From: JACOMS01 sp964352785
GTDB taxonomy: Bacteria > Pseudomonadota > Alphaproteobacteria > Caulobacterales > Maricaulaceae
Assembly (NCBI GenBank): GCA_964352785.1
Contig: CAYGTI010000010.1
Span: 1 to 64,000 of the forward strand
Reading direction: 5' to 3'
Length of the DNA: 64,000 nt
This document shows positions 44,735 through 52,235 of this stretch, one piece after another. The position numbers and the translations under genes are program-made. Every line of letters begins with the position of its first letter. Within the stretch, counting starts at the first letter, position 1. The notes under the pieces are model-generated. The model had not been told where the DNA came from and made no database searches. It saw only the letters and a program-made list of their open reading frames with translations.

Positions 44735-45820
44735 TTACGCGACGGTTTCCATTTCCGTGCGGATCACGCTGCGGAGCGCATCGATTTGCGTCAGGCCTTG
44801 CGGCGTGGAGAAATGCCAAAACGTCCAACCATTACAGGCGCTGGCATCCTGAACATGTGCGCCGACTTGGTGGATCGAGCCTTGTGTGCCGTCCGCAGCG
44901 AGGCTGCCGTCCGGGCGGACTTGGGCTGTGTGTTTGCCGTTGTGGGAATAGAGCATGGTTCCGGGATTAATCAGGCCACGCTCAATCAGCGTACCGAACG
45001 GAACGCGCGGCGCGCTGCGCTTAGAGCGCATAACGGACACGGCTGCACCTTGTCCGGGATTGATTTTATCGATGCGGCGCTGCGCGTGGGAAATATACTC
45101 CTCTTCCATTTCAAAGCCGATAAAATCACGACCAAGTTTTTTGGCCACTGCGCCGGTTGTGCCTGTGCCAAAGAACGGGTCGACGACAACGTCGCCGGGA
45201 TTAGATGTAGAAACAATCACGCGGTGCAGAAGGCTCTCGGGTTTCTGCGTTGGGTGGGCTTTGTTGCCGTCAGATTTCTTGAGGCGCTCGCGGCCTGTAC
45301 AAATCGGCAGCGTCCAGTCAGAGCGCATTTGTACGCCGTCATTCATCATTTTCATGGCGTCGTAATTAAATGTCGGGCGAGAGTCTTCAGATTTTGTGGC
45401 CCAGATGAGAGTTTCATGGGCGTTCGTAAAACGGGTGCCGCGAAAGTTCGGCATTGGGTTGGTTTTGCGCCAAATTACATCGTTTTGAATCCAGAACTGC
45501 TGATCTTGCAGCACGCAGCCTACGCGAAAAATATTGTGATAACTACCAATAACCCATAATGAGCCGTTCGGCTTGAGAATACGGCGTGCGGCTTTGAGCC
45601 AATCGTGGGTGAAGAGATCATAGGCGTCCATTGTATCGAACTGATCCCAATCTTCAGTTACGCCGTTGACAGCAGAATTATCAGGACGAGAGAGGTCGCC
45701 GCCTAGCTGTAGGTTATAAGGCGGGTCAGCAAATACCAAATCCACGGACTCTGCGGGCAGGGCGTTCATGCCATCAATGCAATTGCCGTGATGGATCGTA
45801 TTAAGAGGAAGTTTGGTCAT
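44735..45820 (-). CDS. ccrM: CcrM-type DNA adenine methyltransferase (GANTC)
   Basis: Cell-cycle adenine methyltransferase of alphaproteobacteria, beta class. 361 residues: DPPYNLQL (catalytic motif IV) at 32-39, SAM motif DPFFGTGTTGAVAKKLGRDF in the middle, and a C-terminal RAMA-like domain (PFGTLIERGLINPGTMLYS). The target GANTC is assigned from family. The leader contains two GAATC sites 11 bp apart, and a TTAA-type dyad lies farther upstream, which recalls the CtrA-activated, methylation-sensitive ccrM promoter of Caulobacter. Confidence 0.95.
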   Translation of the reverse strand: MTKLPLNTIHHGNCIDGMNALPAESVDLVFADPPYNLQLGGDLSRPDNSAVNGVTEDWDQFDTMDAYDLFTHDWLKAARRILKPNGSLWVIGSYHNIFRVGCVLQDQQFWIQNDVIWRKTNPMPNFRGTRFTNAHETLIWATKSEDSRPTFNYDAMKMMNDGVQMRSDWTLPICTGRERLKKSDGNKAHPTQKPESLLHRVIVSTSNPGDVVVDPFFGTGTTGAVAKKLGRDFIGFEMEEEYISHAQRRIDKINPGQGAAVSVMRSKRSAPRVPFGTLIERGLINPGTMLYSHNGKHTAQVRPDGSLAADGTQGSIHQVGAHVQDASACNGWTFWHFSTPQGLTQIDALRSVIRTEMETVA

Positions 45821-45841
45821 AAGGTCTGCGCCTGCAAAAAA

Positions 45842-45857
45842 GAATCAGTTGTGAATC
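45842..45857. promoter_or_regulatory. Two GANTC sites in the ccrM leader
   Basis: GAATC at 45842-45846 and 45853-45857, 22 and 33 bp before the ccrM ATG and about one helical turn apart. In Caulobacter, GANTC methylation in the ccrM leader helps switch transcription off. Confidence 0.6.
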
Positions 45858-45930
45858 ACTTAAGGCGACGTTGTGCTGGAACTCTTTCCAAAGTCTTAAG
45901 GGCTTGAAAAACATAGGATTTTAAGGTTTT

Positions 45931-45946
45931 GTTAGGGATAGTTAAT
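45931..45946 (-). promoter_or_regulatory. Imperfect CtrA-like box upstream of ccrM
   Basis: Minus strand reads TTAACTATCCCTAAC, close to TTAA-N7-TTAAC but with one spacing/base departure; a TATGTT hexamer lies downstream. A weak match, supported mainly by the known CtrA control of ccrM in relatives. Confidence 0.3.
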
Positions 45947-46005
45947 ATCCACAGGACCCTAAAAAAGAACTGTATTTTCAGGCGGCCCTATGCGACAGAC
46001 AGCCT

Positions 46006-46896
46006 ATGTTTAGTTGGGAAGATTTACGCAATACGCTCCACGTAGAGCAGCTTGATACTTACCTCTTTAGGGGTGAGTCGTTAAGCTTGGGCCTCAAGCG
46101 TGTCTTTGGCGGTCAGGTGCTGGCGCAGTCTTTAAACGCGGCGGTGCGCTCTGTGGATGCTGATAAAGTCCCGCATTCCCTGCACGGATACTTCCTACGT
46201 CCCGGAGATTTTAACCGCCCGATTATTTTTGAAGTCGACCCCATTCGCAATGGACGGAGTTTTTCGACGCGGCGGGTTGTGGCGCGGCAAAACGGCGAAG
46301 CAATTTTCAACAGCTCGATTTCCTTTCATCGGATTGAGGATAGTCCGAGCCACCAAATGGAACTGCCCGGCAATGTTCCGGCGCCTGATGACGTGCAAAA
46401 TGACGGGGATCGGATTGCTGATCTGATCAAAAACAACCCACAGATCGACTCCAAGCGTTTGCGCAGTGACTATCTCGTCTTTCCTGAGGACGTCATTGAC
46501 CTGCGATCACCTTTTCCGCGCAATATTTTAGCCCCCCAAGCCGCAGAGCCGGAGCATGGGTTTTGGTTTCGCTTTGTGGCTGATATTGGAGACGATCCGA
46601 TTATGCATCAAACCTTGCTGGCTTATATTTCAGATAAAGCCCTGATGGGGACAGGTATTCGCCCGCATAATATTAGCTTTTTTACGCATAAACTCATGGG
46701 CGCAAGCCTTGACCATGCCATGTGGTTTCACGGCGATGTGCGCGTCGATGAGTGGTTATATTACCACCTAGACAGCCCAAGGTCAGGTCGTGCGCGCACA
46801 TTTAACCGAGGTAGTTTTTATACCCAAAGCGGCGAGCTTATCGCGTCTACGGCGCAAGAAGGGTTATTCCGGCTTATCAAAGAACCAATGACTTAG
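46006..46896 (+). CDS. tesB: Acyl-CoA thioesterase II
   Basis: Double-hotdog thioesterase, 296 residues. N-terminal hotdog with RVFGGQVLAQSLNAA, HSLHGYFLRPGD and ARQNGEAIFNSSISFH; C-terminal hotdog with AYISDKALMGTG, SLDHAMWFHGDVRVDEWLYY and RGSFYTQSGELIASTAQEG. Releases CoA from medium and long acyl-CoA. Divergent from ccrM across a 185-bp gap and 4-bp convergent overlap with the alpha/beta-fold gene, so it borders the catabolic locus but runs toward it as a single gene. Confidence 0.93.
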   Translation: MFSWEDLRNTLHVEQLDTYLFRGESLSLGLKRVFGGQVLAQSLNAAVRSVDADKVPHSLHGYFLRPGDFNRPIIFEVDPIRNGRSFSTRRVVARQNGEAIFNSSISFHRIEDSPSHQMELPGNVPAPDDVQNDGDRIADLIKNNPQIDSKRLRSDYLVFPEDVIDLRSPFPRNILAPQAAEPEHGFWFRFVADIGDDPIMHQTLLAYISDKALMGTGIRPHNISFFTHKLMGASLDHAMWFHGDVRVDEWLYYHLDSPRSGRARTFNRGSFYTQSGELIASTAQEGLFRLIKEPMT

Positions 46897-47705
46897 GCTT
46901 TTAAAACCTCTTCAACGACCTTGATGACATCTTTGGTGTTCACGTTCAGGGCGTCATGTCCCCAGTCCGGGCAATCCAAAACACGGCCATTTTTCAGTAG
47001 CGGTTCTACGCGCGGTGTCCATTCATACAGCATGTCTTGAGGATTAAGCACGGTGATTTCATGCGGCAAGCTTGCGATGATGTCTGGAAAATAAGCATTG
47101 TAGGCAAAGGCCGCGCGGTGCCCCCATTCATAAGCCTCGCCGGCTCTGATGTTTTCGGCAAACGATAACGCCCGCTGCTCTAGGGTCATAACGTCCCCGC
47201 CATATTTTCTGATTTGCTCCCAAATATGGGTAAAGCGCGATCCCGCATCATCTAGCGCAATCGGACTAAACTGATCGGCAAAGGTTTTTTGTTCCTCGGG
47301 CGAGAGCACCAAAGCTGAGATCATGACGATTTTGCGCACGCGCGATTGTTGCTGGTGCGCCATTTCTACGGCGACTTTCGCGCCTGTATGATTTCCAAAA
47401 AGATCAAATTGGGCGACTTTCAGGCTTAACTGATCTACTGCTTGCCAAATGATGCGGGCATAATCCTGAATACACACTGGCGGCGTTTCAGGCGGCAGGT
47501 CTGACTCGCCGTGTCCGGGACTGTCCACAGCAATAACTATTCGCTCTGTGCTTACGCTCGTCATGAAGCGTTCAAATTCACGGCTGGATTTTGGACTTTG
47601 ATGTAAGCAAATCAGCGGCAGGTATTTTGGGGCATCAGGCGCCGTTATGCGCATATGGATTTGCCCGATATCAGTATCGACAAAGCGGCGGCGAGGTTTT
47701 GCCAT
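46893..47705 (-). CDS. Alpha/beta-hydrolase fold protein with His at the nucleophile elbow
   Basis: 270 residues with an alpha/beta-hydrolase layout: CLHQSPKSSREF (oxyanion region), DSPGHGESD, elbow LFGNHTGAKVA, and a late His in CPDWGHDAL. The elbow is normally G-x-S/D/C-x-G; here it is G-N-H-T-G with His106 at the nucleophile position. A Ser/Cys/Asp nucleophile is therefore missing; the protein may use another mechanism (lyase, esterase with relocated Ser, cofactor-free) or be non-catalytic. The start overlaps the stop of the preceding gene (TAATG), so it is translationally coupled to a small coiled-coil protein and a methyltransferase. Confidence 0.78.
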   Translation of the reverse strand: MAKPRRRFVDTDIGQIHMRITAPDAPKYLPLICLHQSPKSSREFERFMTSVSTERIVIAVDSPGHGESDLPPETPPVCIQDYARIIWQAVDQLSLKVAQFDLFGNHTGAKVAVEMAHQQQSRVRKIVMISALVLSPEEQKTFADQFSPIALDDAGSRFTHIWEQIRKYGGDVMTLEQRALSFAENIRAGEAYEWGHRAAFAYNAYFPDIIASLPHEITVLNPQDMLYEWTPRVEPLLKNGRVLDCPDWGHDALNVNTKDVIKVVEEVLKA

Positions 47706-48064
47706 TAAAGCTGCGCAAGCTCCTCTGCAAGTTCACCTGAAGATATTTCGTCTGGATTGTCCAGCGCTTCAATCTCTTGCTGAACAATTCGCATAATGCG
47801 CGCCAGATATTCTTGTGTCCATGCGCCGCGTTCATCGGCTTGAGATTTTGTCGGGGTAAAAGCTTCGATATCGGCTTTGGAGACAACGCCTTTGGATTCT
47901 AGGAGCCGTTCTACAGTATCAAGGCGTTCGCGCATAACGGCCAGTTCTTGAGCAACGGCCATAGTAATGGCCATAACGCGCTCAGCTTCGCGGCTTTCGA
48001 AAAAATAGGGGCGCTTGCCTTTCGGCTTTGCGCCCGCATGTTTAAGAGGGTCAATCACGGACAT
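47705..48064 (-). CDS. Small coiled-coil protein, unknown function
   Basis: 119 residues, not recognised. Basic N-terminus (KHAGAKPKGKRPYFFE), a heptad-like helix (AERVMAITMAVAQELAVMRERLDTVERLLESKG, split by no Pro) and an acidic C-terminal part. No catalytic motif. It is locked between the methyltransferase and the alpha/beta-fold protein by TAATG overlaps at both ends, so it is probably produced in fixed ratio with them and may be a subunit or scaffold. Confidence 0.6.
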   Translation of the reverse strand: MSVIDPLKHAGAKPKGKRPYFFESREAERVMAITMAVAQELAVMRERLDTVERLLESKGVVSKADIEAFTPTKSQADERGAWTQEYLARIMRIVQQEIEALDNPDEISSGELAEELAQL

Positions 48065-49257
48065 TATGCGGCCTGCTTGACGGCGCCAATAATGTGCCAG
48101 GCGGCTTTGCGTCCAAAATCTTCGACCTCATCTTGAGCATGCTCGGGGAAAAGATCAGCATCAACGACGGCGGCAACGCCCCCGTGCATCAATTCGTTTT
48201 TAGAGAAGCCCGAGGTCAGCATCGCCGCATCCAGATCAAGCTCGTGCAACTTTGTCCAGAACGGTTCATTATTATAGAACGCGTCCCAATCCCGAATGGC
48301 TTGCTCATAAAGGGGCATATCATCTGTATATTGCGGCTGCTCGACATGCATCACAAGGCCGCCGGGCGCGAGGAGGCGGTTGGTTTCTGCCATGATTTTC
48401 GGCATGGATTTGAATGAGGTCTCGTGCAGGAACATGGTTGTTTGAATCCAGTCAAAGCTTTCATCTTCAAACATTGACAAGTTTTCAGCGTTAGCTTGGA
48501 CGAAAGTTACATTTTCAATGCCAAGGGTTTTGGCGCGCGCCAGCCCGTATCGCAGCGACGGCGCGCCCGTGTCAACGCAGACAACTTCTGCGTCCGGGTA
48601 GGCTGCTGCGATGGGCAGAACATTTTGCCCGATACCGCCGCCCACATCGAGAATACGCTTGGGCGTAAAATCGGGCCTATTTTCTTTCATCCACGCGACA
48701 ACAGCTTGCCCGCCGCCGTCATTAAAGCGGCCAAGGCCGCCGCCGGTCGTGCAGAAAATACCAATATCATAATTGGCCGGGCCGGTCACGTCTCCGGGGG
48801 CAAGCTCGTCATGATAAGAGCCGGGCATGCAGTGATGATCCACAGCCGAGAGATAGCGGGGCAGTTCTAGGGTTGGGTCAAGTTTAAGGCGTGGGTCATT
48901 GTCTGTGAGGGTTTTGGCTTTTTGGATTAAATAATCTGCTTGGCGCTGCGTGATCCAGCGCCCAGCTTGTTGGCGAAGCTCCATTGTGCCGCGCCGAAGC
49001 GCGCTCCATGTTTGAAAAACAGGGTCTTTCGCGAGCTGCTTTCGGACATCATGCCGGGTTTTGGGTGCTGGATTTTGCGGAGCTACGCGGGCCTCATAAG
49101 CGGTTTTTACGCCGGGCAGTACATGGGTGGCCAAGTGACGATTCATGTGGGCAAGAAAGTTAAACCGTGCGGTTTCGTCGTGGCTAATGCTCGGGAACAT
49201 GCCGTGCTGACCAACATTACGGTAATCCGGCGGGCCGTCATAGTTTTTTACACTCAT
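48064..49257 (-). CDS. Class I SAM-dependent methyltransferase with extra N-terminal domain
   Basis: 397 residues. An N-terminal region of about 190 residues of unknown type (includes ARFNFLAHMNRHL, ARVAPQNPAP) precedes a Rossmann methyltransferase: ILDVGGGIGQNVL (motif I), VVCVDTGAPSLRY (acidic loop), FDWIQTTMFLHET (motif IV) and LLAPGGLVMHVEQP (motif VI). C-terminal DLFPEHAQDEVEDF. Substrate unknown. It heads a leftward coupled trio and diverges from the HapK-like gene over 114 bp, implying joint control with the catabolic series. Confidence 0.8.
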   Translation of the reverse strand: MSVKNYDGPPDYRNVGQHGMFPSISHDETARFNFLAHMNRHLATHVLPGVKTAYEARVAPQNPAPKTRHDVRKQLAKDPVFQTWSALRRGTMELRQQAGRWITQRQADYLIQKAKTLTDNDPRLKLDPTLELPRYLSAVDHHCMPGSYHDELAPGDVTGPANYDIGIFCTTGGGLGRFNDGGGQAVVAWMKENRPDFTPKRILDVGGGIGQNVLPIAAAYPDAEVVCVDTGAPSLRYGLARAKTLGIENVTFVQANAENLSMFEDESFDWIQTTMFLHETSFKSMPKIMAETNRLLAPGGLVMHVEQPQYTDDMPLYEQAIRDWDAFYNNEPFWTKLHELDLDAAMLTSGFSKNELMHGGVAAVVDADLFPEHAQDEVEDFGRKAAWHIIGAVKQAA

Positions 49258-49371
49258 ATTTCACTCCTTCGCTGACTTGCATATACTCACTCGGCACCAA
49301 TTCAGAGTTGACGAAAGTCAAGGCGCTGTGGTCAGAGTGTCGCAATGTGGTTTGGCTTTAGGGAGGACATC
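49258..49371. promoter_or_regulatory. 114-bp divergent intergenic control region of the catabolic locus
   Basis: Should hold the promoters of the leftward trio and the rightward series. A small dyad TTGAC-GAAA-GTCAA (49308-49321) lies near the middle and GGGAGG precedes the rightward ATG. No confident -10/-35 pairs. Confidence 0.4.
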
Positions 49372-49683
49372 ATGGCATCAAAGATACTGGCACTTTTTAA
49401 TCTAAAACCGGGCGTGAGCGCGCAGGATTATGAAAAATGGGCCAAAACAGTTGATATCCCGACAGTCAACGGTCTGGGATCGATTGAGAAATTTGAAGTT
49501 TTCAAGACAACCGGGCTTTTATTTTCCGATGACACGCCACCTTATCAATATTTCGAGACGATCGATATTCTGGATATGGAGCAGTTCGGCGAAGATGCAG
49601 GAACCGAGACGATGCAAAAGGTAGCGGCGGCATTTCAAGAGATGGCCGCTGATCTTGTGTTCATGAGCACGGAACAGCTTTAA
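49372..49683 (+). CDS. REDY-like / HapK family small protein
   Basis: 103 residues of ferredoxin-like dimeric barrel type: LALFNLKPGVSAQDYEKWAK, TVNGLGSIEKFEVFKTTGLL and a C-terminal helix. The pattern matches the REDY-like HapK family, named after a prodigiosin-cluster protein, whose function is unknown. First rightward gene; ATG 49372 has GGGAGG 8 nt upstream. The next start overlaps its stop (TAATG). No other pigment genes are present, so it is more likely a small-molecule binding or ring-handling helper in catabolism. Confidence 0.6.
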   Translation: MASKILALFNLKPGVSAQDYEKWAKTVDIPTVNGLGSIEKFEVFKTTGLLFSDDTPPYQYFETIDILDMEQFGEDAGTETMQKVAAAFQEMAADLVFMSTEQL

Positions 49684-50519
49684 TGAGCCGCTTTAAAGGG
49701 AAAACGGCCGTTATCACGGGCTCCGGGCGGCGCGGCGGTTTAGGCGAAGCCATCGCGAAACGCCTTGCGCAAGACGGGGCGAACATTGTGATCTCTGATA
49801 TTGGCGTGCCGCGCGATTTGGCGACAGGCGCAGAGCATATTGGCTCCACCGATGAGATGGAGTCGATTAGCGCTGATATGAGGGCGATGGGCGTGAACAG
49901 CTCGACATGTGTCTGTGATGTGCGCTCTTTAGAGGATGTACGGGCTTTGGCCGCGCATGCGGTGTCCGAGCACGGCTCGCTCGATATTTGGATTAACAAT
50001 GCAGGCATTGGTTATATTATGAAACCGCTTTTAGACGTCTCAGAAGAAGAATGGCGGGCCGTGATTGATGTCAATTTGTCCGGCGCGTTTTTCGGCGTAA
50101 AAGCCGCAGCCGAGCAAATGGTCAAAGCGGGCAAAGGCGGGCGGATTGTTAACATCGCCTCCCAAGCGGCTAAATCAGGCTTTCCTCACGCGCAGGCTTA
50201 TACATCCTCCAAACACGGTTTGGTGGGTTTGGTGCGCTCTGCGGCCACTGAACTGGGCGAGCACCAGATTACGGTCAATAATGTCTGCCCTAACCACGTC
50301 ACCACGGCGCTCGGCGCGTGGCAAAATGAATATTTCGCCGAAGTGACAGGCGCTGAAAGCGTAGAGGCCTACCTCAAAGCCATGGCCGCGCGCATCCCCA
50401 TGGGCCGCCCGGGCCTCCCTGAAGATACGGCTAACGCTGTCGCGTTTCTCTGCTCGGATGAGGCAAAATATATCACCGCCGAGAGCATGAATGTCTCCGG
50501 CGGCGAGGAACCGCATTAA
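49683..50519 (+). CDS. Short-chain dehydrogenase/reductase
   Basis: 278-residue Rossmann oxidoreductase: VITGSGRRGGLGEAIA nucleotide loop, NNAG motif (WINNAGIGY), catalytic Ser in NIASQAAKS, YxxxK as YTSSK, and FLCSDEAKYITAESMNVSGG near the end. Classical SDR that would oxidise or reduce an alcohol/ketone on the pathway substrate. It starts inside the stop of the HapK-like gene and is followed with no gap by the deacetylase-like gene (TAAATG). Confidence 0.9.
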   Translation: MSRFKGKTAVITGSGRRGGLGEAIAKRLAQDGANIVISDIGVPRDLATGAEHIGSTDEMESISADMRAMGVNSSTCVCDVRSLEDVRALAAHAVSEHGSLDIWINNAGIGYIMKPLLDVSEEEWRAVIDVNLSGAFFGVKAAAEQMVKAGKGGRIVNIASQAAKSGFPHAQAYTSSKHGLVGLVRSAATELGEHQITVNNVCPNHVTTALGAWQNEYFAEVTGAESVEAYLKAMAARIPMGRPGLPEDTANAVAFLCSDEAKYITAESMNVSGGEEPH

Positions 50520-51410
50520 ATGATGGACCCCGCCCCTAAAGATTTTGTTTGGCCGAACGGGGCTAAGTTGGCGCTCTCTCTTGTGGTCAATGTTGAGGAG
50601 GGGGCCGAGCGCGGGCTTTTGCAAGGCGATAAAGCCAATGAGCCTGTGGACGAGCTTGTTACGGGCCTAAAAGCGCCGATCCGGGTGCACGGTAACGAGT
50701 CCAATTACCAATACGGGATTAATCGCGGCGCGCCCCGGATTTTAAAATACCTTGATGCGGCGGGTGTTCCGGCGACATGGACGGTGTGTGCACAAGCGCT
50801 GGAAAAAGCACCGTGGCTCGCAGACGCCATTATGGCGCGCGGCGACGAGCCGTGCAGTCACGGGTACCGCTGGCTATTTACCGCCTTCATGGGCAAAGAT
50901 AAAGAAGCCGCGTTTGTGCGCAAAGGTACAGACAGCATTGAGCAAACAACTGGGCGAAAGCCAGCCGGATATTTGTCGCGCTATTTGCATACGGATCATT
51001 TGCGCAAGACACTGGCAGAGCAAGGATACCTGTATCACATGGATGATTACTCTGATGATTTCCCCCGTTGGGAAACGTTCGAGGACGGCACGCCGCCGAT
51101 TATTGTGTTGCCGTATGCGGTGGATAGTAACGATATGAAATTTTGGCTTGCGCCCAGCTTTACCCCCGATATGTGGCTGGATTACGCCAAACGCACATTT
51201 GACACGCTCCTGGGAGAGGCAAATTCTGACGGCGCGCGGATGATGAGCCTTGGCTTGCATTTGCGTATTATCGGCCGTCCGGGGCGTATAGGCGCGTTTG
51301 AAGGTTTCCTTGACTATGTGAGCGGACGCGATGATGTCTGGATTGCAAAACGTGAAGATATTGCGCGGCATTTTGCGCAGACAGTCTTGCCGATTCAAAC
51401 GAACGGATGA
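50520..51410 (+). CDS. Polysaccharide-deacetylase fold amidohydrolase, PuuE / cyclic-imidase-like
   Basis: 296 residues of the NodB-like fold in the PuuE allantoinase / HpPgdA / cyclic imidase subgroup rather than a sugar deacetylase: VNVEEGAERG in place of the usual DD motif, SHGYRW (H-G-Y-R-W), YLHTDHL, MDDYSDDFPRW and LPYAVDSND. Members of this subgroup open cyclic amides or imides such as allantoin or succinimide-type rings. No signal peptide, so it is cytosolic. Position between an SDR and a CitE-like lyase suggests it prepares the skeleton (ring opening or N-deprotection). Substrate unknown. Confidence 0.78.
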   Translation: MMDPAPKDFVWPNGAKLALSLVVNVEEGAERGLLQGDKANEPVDELVTGLKAPIRVHGNESNYQYGINRGAPRILKYLDAAGVPATWTVCAQALEKAPWLADAIMARGDEPCSHGYRWLFTAFMGKDKEAAFVRKGTDSIEQTTGRKPAGYLSRYLHTDHLRKTLAEQGYLYHMDDYSDDFPRWETFEDGTPPIIVLPYAVDSNDMKFWLAPSFTPDMWLDYAKRTFDTLLGEANSDGARMMSLGLHLRIIGRPGRIGAFEGFLDYVSGRDDVWIAKREDIARHFAQTVLPIQTNG

Positions 51411-51422
51411 TAGGTCAGGATT

Positions 51423-52235
51423 ATGTATTATAGATCGCAGCTCTTTGTCCCAGGCAACAGGCCTGACCGGTTTGGAAAAGCCTGTTCGGCGGGTGCGGAC
51501 CTTGTTTGCATTGATCTGGAAGACGCTGTGGGGCCAGCCGATAAAGACACTGCGAGAGCGGCTGTCATTGAGTGGTTGGGTAATACGGATCAACCGCATG
51601 TCAGCTTGCGGATCAATGGGCTTGATACGCCCGAGGGGGCTGCGGATGTTGCGGCGCTTATGTCCTGCGGCCTGACATTACCATTTATTATGGTGCCAAA
51701 GGTAGCGAGCAAGAGCCAAATGAATGATTTGGATGGTAAGCTGCCAAACGATCTTGGGCCATTTTTCGCGATTATCGAAAGTGCGGCAGGTCTTGTAAAC
51801 GCGGAAGAGATATTCTCCCATGGGCGGGTCAAGCTCGGTATGTACGGCGCTGTGGATTATGCGGGTGATGTGGATTGTGATTTGGCTTGGGAGACGCACC
51901 TTTATGCCCGGTCAAAATTAGTAGCTTGCGCCCACATTCACGGTGTTCATCTGTTTGACGTTCCGCATATTGATGTGCGTAATTTGGACGATTGTGAACG
52001 CACGACCCGCCGGTCAAAAGCTTTGGGTCTCCATGCTCGCAGCGCGATTCACCCTGCGCAAGTCGAGCGTATTCATGCTGCCCTCGCCCCGTCCAGCGCG
52101 GAAATTTCCCAGGCCGAACGCGTCATTGCGGCGTATCAAAAGGCGGCTGGAAATGTCGTGTTACTTGACGGTAAATTTATCGAAGCGCCAGTGGTCAAAC
52201 GGGCGCAACGTATTTTAACTTACGGGAAAAATTAA
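51423..52235 (+). CDS. CitE-like HpcH/HpaI aldolase (beta-hydroxyacyl-CoA lyase)
   Basis: 270-residue TIM-barrel lyase. YYRSQLFVPGNRPDRF start, CIDLEDAVGPADKD with the metal-ligand Glu/Asp, AIIESAAGLVNAEEI, GAVDYAGDV and C-terminal HARSAIHPAQVE. In this family retro-Claisen cleavage of malyl-, citramalyl- or methylmalyl-CoA gives acetyl-CoA and pyruvate or glyoxylate. The following MaoC gene starts on its stop (TAATG), repeating the hydratase-lyase pairing of itaconate/mesaconate pathways. GTCAGGA precedes the ATG. Confidence 0.85.
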   Translation: MYYRSQLFVPGNRPDRFGKACSAGADLVCIDLEDAVGPADKDTARAAVIEWLGNTDQPHVSLRINGLDTPEGAADVAALMSCGLTLPFIMVPKVASKSQMNDLDGKLPNDLGPFFAIIESAAGLVNAEEIFSHGRVKLGMYGAVDYAGDVDCDLAWETHLYARSKLVACAHIHGVHLFDVPHIDVRNLDDCERTTRRSKALGLHARSAIHPAQVERIHAALAPSSAEISQAERVIAAYQKAAGNVVLLDGKFIEAPVVKRAQRILTYGKN

